Source: Dehalococcoidia bacterium | GTDB taxonomy: Bacteria; Chloroflexota; Dehalococcoidia; GIF9; UBA5629 | Reading direction: 5' to 3' | NCBI GenBank assembly: GCA_016927965.1 | Contig: JAFGLP010000015.1 | Location: 1-7,511, forward strand | Length of the DNA stretch: 7,511 nucleotides | Part shown: positions 6,040 to 7,511 of the stretch, one piece after another | How positions within the stretch are numbered: the first letter of the stretch is position 1 | Layout of the letters: every line of letters begins with the position of its first letter | The notes under the pieces: generated by a model | Databases searched by the model: none | What the model was told of the DNA's origin: nothing | The model's input: the letters and a program-made list of their open reading frames with translations, nothing else | Made by a program: the position numbers and the translations under genes

Positions 6040-6323
6040 GCCAGTTTGCAGAAATGAGCAAGGACCTGTACATGCAGCTCAGGAGGGTCGAAGACCTGGT
6101 AAAAGGCGATTTATTTAAAGAGGCCGTCAAGAAGCTGACGGGCGTTGAAGAGACCTGCCGAAACCTGGAGACCCTGATAGAGGAAGACAATAAAATACAA
6201 CAGCGTATAGTAGATAACCGGCGGCGGGAAATAAAATGGATCGAGGAATCCATAGAACAGGGCACGGCCAAATTAAAAAGCAAGTCTGGCGCTGCCAGAA
6301 AGCGCGCGGCTAAATCAAGCTAG
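6030..6323 (+). CDS. Small coiled-coil hypothetical protein, 97 residues
   Basis: There is no recognised family. The start is clear: AAGGAGG (6015-6021) lies 8 nt before the ATG. Almost the whole protein looks helical with heptad-like hydrophobic spacing from about residue 5 to 80 (for example LYMQLRRVEDLV, FKEAVKKL, LETLIEED, IQQRIVDNRRREIKWIEESI), which suggests a coiled coil or helical bundle. The last 17 residues form a basic, Ala/Ser-rich tail (KLKSKSGAARKRAAKSS) of the kind that can contact nucleic acid or acidic partners. It has a single cysteine (C43) and no membrane segment. It overlaps the preceding gene by 10 nt, which suggests paired production and perhaps interaction of the two products. 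A toxin-antitoxin reading was considered, but neither protein shows a recognisable toxin or DNA-binding fold. Confidence 0.65.
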   Translation: MAVSQFAEMSKDLYMQLRRVEDLVKGDLFKEAVKKLTGVEETCRNLETLIEEDNKIQQRIVDNRRREIKWIEESIEQGTAKLKSKSGAARKRAAKSS

Positions 6324-6341
6324 CTTTTCCGTTCTCATGCA

Positions 6342-6375
6342 GCCGGCGACTCAGCCGGCCATCTCTCTCTTTTTC
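6342..6375 (+). terminator. Possible weak terminator between convergent genes
   Basis: GCCGGC (6342-6347) and GCCGGC (6354-6359) form a 6-bp stem with a 6-nt loop. A pyrimidine-rich tract ending in five Ts (to about 6374) follows. It lies 18 nt after the stop of the 97-residue gene and overlaps the last codons of the convergent minus-strand gene. The tail is C/T mixed, so efficiency is doubtful. Confidence 0.35.
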
Positions 6376-6542
6376 GCAGCAAATTGTTTCCTGTGATTCT
6401 TAGCTGGGGGACAGCTGCACTTTTTACAGTTCTTTGCACTGATCTCGTCGTGTGAATGCTTTACCGAATGAAAGGTAAACTCGCAGCCTTTACCGTTAAT
6501 ATACAGTCCGTTGCAGAAACCCTTACTTTTATCGAATTCCAT
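6351..6542 (-). CDS. Small Cys/His-containing hypothetical protein, 63 residues
   Basis: The frame is open further upstream, but the ATG at 6542 is chosen because a strong purine-rich ribosome site (aaggggaggg on the minus strand, about 6545-6554) precedes it closely. Extending upstream would run through the 13-bp inverted repeat. The 63-residue product has five cysteines (C10, C20, C39, C42, C44) and four histidines (H25, H29, H31, H50). C39-xx-C42-x-C44, with C10 and C20, could bind a metal ion. The C-terminus is basic (AKNHRKQFAAKKREMAG). I do not recognise a family. It lies downstream of, and on the same strand as, the zinc-ribbon gene at 6629, with 86 nt between. The two may form a small operon unless the intervening hairpin separates them. 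Confidence 0.65.
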   Translation of the reverse strand: MEFDKSKGFCNGLYINGKGCEFTFHSVKHSHDEISAKNCKKCSCPPAKNHRKQFAAKKREMAG

Positions 6543-6564
6543 TTTCCCTCCCCTTAATAATCGA

Positions 6565-6609
6565 CCGGGGACATACATAAACCTTGAATGGGCCTGTGTA
6601 TGTCCCCGG
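6565..6609. repeat. Perfect 13-bp inverted repeat (REP-like hairpin)
   Basis: ccggggacataca (6565-6577) is the exact reverse complement of tgtatgtccccgg (6597-6609), with a 19-nt spacer. It lies between the two minus-strand small genes. No T-run follows on either strand, so it is not a standard intrinsic terminator. It may be an mRNA-stabilising or attenuating hairpin, a REP-type element, or a binding site. Confidence 0.8.
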
Positions 6610-6628
6610 AATTTGTTTGCTTTTCTAC

Positions 6629-6823
6629 TTAGCCGGTGCTGTAGTTGCGCGGACTGCCGTAGCTTGAGCTGCTTTTCTGCTGGTTCTTGGCCCTTCGGCA
6701 AGTCTGGCAGCGCTTAGGCTCATTGGTATAACCTTTAGTGGCGAAGAACTCCTGCTCTCCGGCAGTGAAGGTAAAGGCAGCACCACAATCGGTGCATTTC
6801 AGCGATTTGTCTTCATAACTCAT
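6629..6823 (-). CDS. Zinc-ribbon domain protein, 64 residues
   Basis: This small cytosolic protein has two CxxC knuckles, C10-xx-C13 (LKCTDCGAAF) and C39-xx-C42 (KRCQTCRRAK), separated by an aromatic segment with AGEQEFFATKGY and the NEPKRC motif. I recognise this as the short probable zinc-ribbon family (zf-trcl type) found in many bacteria, whose function is not established; binding of one zinc ion by the four cysteines is expected. The C-terminal 20 residues are low-complexity and basic to polar (Q, K, S, Y, N), probably disordered, and may contact nucleic acid. The ATG is fixed by AGGAGGG (minus strand, 6836-6830) with a 6-nt spacer. A well-spaced promoter lies about 110 nt upstream. The 63-residue Cys protein follows on the same strand. 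Confidence 0.88.
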   Translation of the reverse strand: MSYEDKSLKCTDCGAAFTFTAGEQEFFATKGYTNEPKRCQTCRRAKNQQKSSSSYGSPRNYSTG

Positions 6824-6933
6824 CGGATGCCCTCCTATTAAATAAATTTAGCCAGTATTTGGGCCATCCAATGCTTTGTGATATGGTGGGGTGTAAGAAG
6901 CTTTGCAATAACCAAAATTTGTACTATGTAAGA

Positions 6934-6962
6934 AGTATACGTTATATTTTAATTTATGTAAA
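6934..6962 (-). promoter_or_regulatory. Promoter of the zinc-ribbon gene (TTTACA-17-TATACT)
   Basis: On the minus strand, TTTACA (6962-6957) and TATACT (6939-6934) are spaced by exactly 17 nt inside an A/T-rich stretch. Each matches consensus at five of six positions. The transcript would begin near 6927 with a leader of about 100 nt. A 9-nt direct repeat, plus-strand TGTAAGAAG at 6927-6935 and 6892-6900, touches the -10 and start region and could bind a regulator. Confidence 0.65.
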
Positions 6963-6998
6963 GAAACCTTATTCCAAGATTATTAAAGCACCTTAACG

Positions 6999-7511
6999 TC
7001 ACCATCCGGTTATCCTTTTATCCACAACAGGGCCCAGATTTTTAAGGTATTCTGCGTATTCTATGAAAACCTCCGAATCCGTCACACCGGCCGTCTCTTT
7101 AACCTGAAACATCCCTTTGGCTATTCGTGCAGTGGTTACCACCGTGTAGGTGCCGTCCTGCTTTACCGGCACATATTGGCCGTCAACGCTGACCTTCATG
7201 TCCGTGACGGTTCGCGGCTGGGAGGAGTCCACATTAAAGGTAAGCCCGGAGACAGCCAGGTACGGCGTGCCGGATTTAACGATGATATAGGGATTTGGGT
7301 TGTTTACCATGGTCTCGATCAGCCGTTTGATCGAATCTCCCCTGGTCTCACAAGTCACCAGCGGGGAGGCGAAGGGCATGAACTCATAAACCGGCCCTGC
7401 CGTGAAATCGCCCTTGATCAGCATGCCGTTGCGCATGTAAGAGACCGGCACAAAGGCAAACTGTCCGTTCAGTCCCAGCCTGTCTGCCTTCCAGAGCAGG
7501 GCATCAGCCAG
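6999..7511 (-). CDS. 5'-nucleotidase/UshA-like protein, C-terminal domain, 5' partial
   Basis: The frame is open to the right edge, so 170 C-terminal residues of a longer protein are visible; the GTG at 7451 is internal. The segment matches the 5'-nucleotidase C-terminal (nucleotide-binding) domain. ADALLWKADRLGLNGQFAFVPVSYMRNGML corresponds to the block around the usual NGGGIR motif. GDFTAGPVYEFMPFASPLV matches the GDIT..DVY..LPF pattern, and YLAVSGLTFNVDSSQP...VTDMKVSVDGQYV matches the GL.F..D...P...R...V.V.G strand pair, followed by YTVVTTARIAKG. Such enzymes usually hydrolyse nucleotides or UDP-sugars outside the membrane, with a two-metal N-terminal domain not seen here. The glycine-rich NGGGIR motif is replaced by YMRNGML, so substrate binding may differ. 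It ends about 36 nt upstream of the zinc-ribbon promoter. Confidence 0.8.
   Translation of the reverse strand: MADALLWKADRLGLNGQFAFVPVSYMRNGMLIKGDFTAGPVYEFMPFASPLVTCETRGDSIKRLIETMVNNPNPYIIVKSGTPYLAVSGLTFNVDSSQPRTVTDMKVSVDGQYVPVKQDGTYTVVTTARIAKGMFQVKETAGVTDSEVFIEYAEYLKNLGPVVDKRITGW

Noticed and set aside
5782..6323. The overlapping small gene pair as a toxin-antitoxin module.
   Set aside because: Neither product has a recognisable toxin fold or an antitoxin DNA-binding domain; gene size and overlap alone are not enough.
6543..6701. Upstream extension of the 63-residue gene to a 116-codon frame.
   Set aside because: The extension would run through the perfect inverted repeat and overlap the zinc-ribbon gene. 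The internal ATG at 6542 has a strong ribosome site, and the added residues show no motif.

Overview
The window comes from a bacterial chromosome of moderately high GC. I infer an uncultured Chloroflexota relative, possibly Dehalococcoidia. The basis is a short palindromic intergenic repeat that I recall from such genomes and the style of the small zinc-ribbon gene. This placement is weak and nothing in the window proves it.

Positions 1-3416 (+) look like one operon of fatty-acyl metabolism: the 3' end of an enoyl-CoA hydratase, a 3-hydroxyacyl-CoA dehydrogenase, plsX (acyl-phosphate synthesis for phospholipids) and a FabF-type ketoacyl synthase. The gaps are 21, 21 and 20 nt. Catalytic residues are intact in all three complete genes. 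An unrecognised 182-codon gene follows (3594-4142, +).

Positions 4143-5781 form an accessory island. Two degenerate copies of a palindromic repeat (4201-4312) precede a third copy in inverse orientation, which is split by a complete IS110-family element of about 1.15 kb (4345-5496, CT at both ends). The element encodes an intact DEDD/Ser recombinase (4522-5484). Its left non-coding end (about 4377-4510) can fold into two internal-loop hairpins like the bridge RNA of IS110 elements. The first hairpin carries guide strands that match the left and right host flanks and meet at the CT core. The second carries a strand matching the element's own right end. Circularisation would create a TTGCTT-17-TATAAT promoter in front of this RNA. 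This is the most notable thing in the window. Downstream lie tandem near-palindromes, a possible promoter and a strong hairpin terminator (5700-5735).

Positions 5782-7511 hold small accessory genes. Two overlapping short genes of unknown function (5782-6323, +) face two small Cys-containing genes on the minus strand: a 63-residue orphan and a 64-residue zinc-ribbon protein, separated by a perfect 13-bp inverted repeat. The zinc-ribbon gene has a good 17-nt-spaced promoter. The window ends inside a minus-strand gene encoding the C-terminal domain of a 5'-nucleotidase/UshA-like protein.
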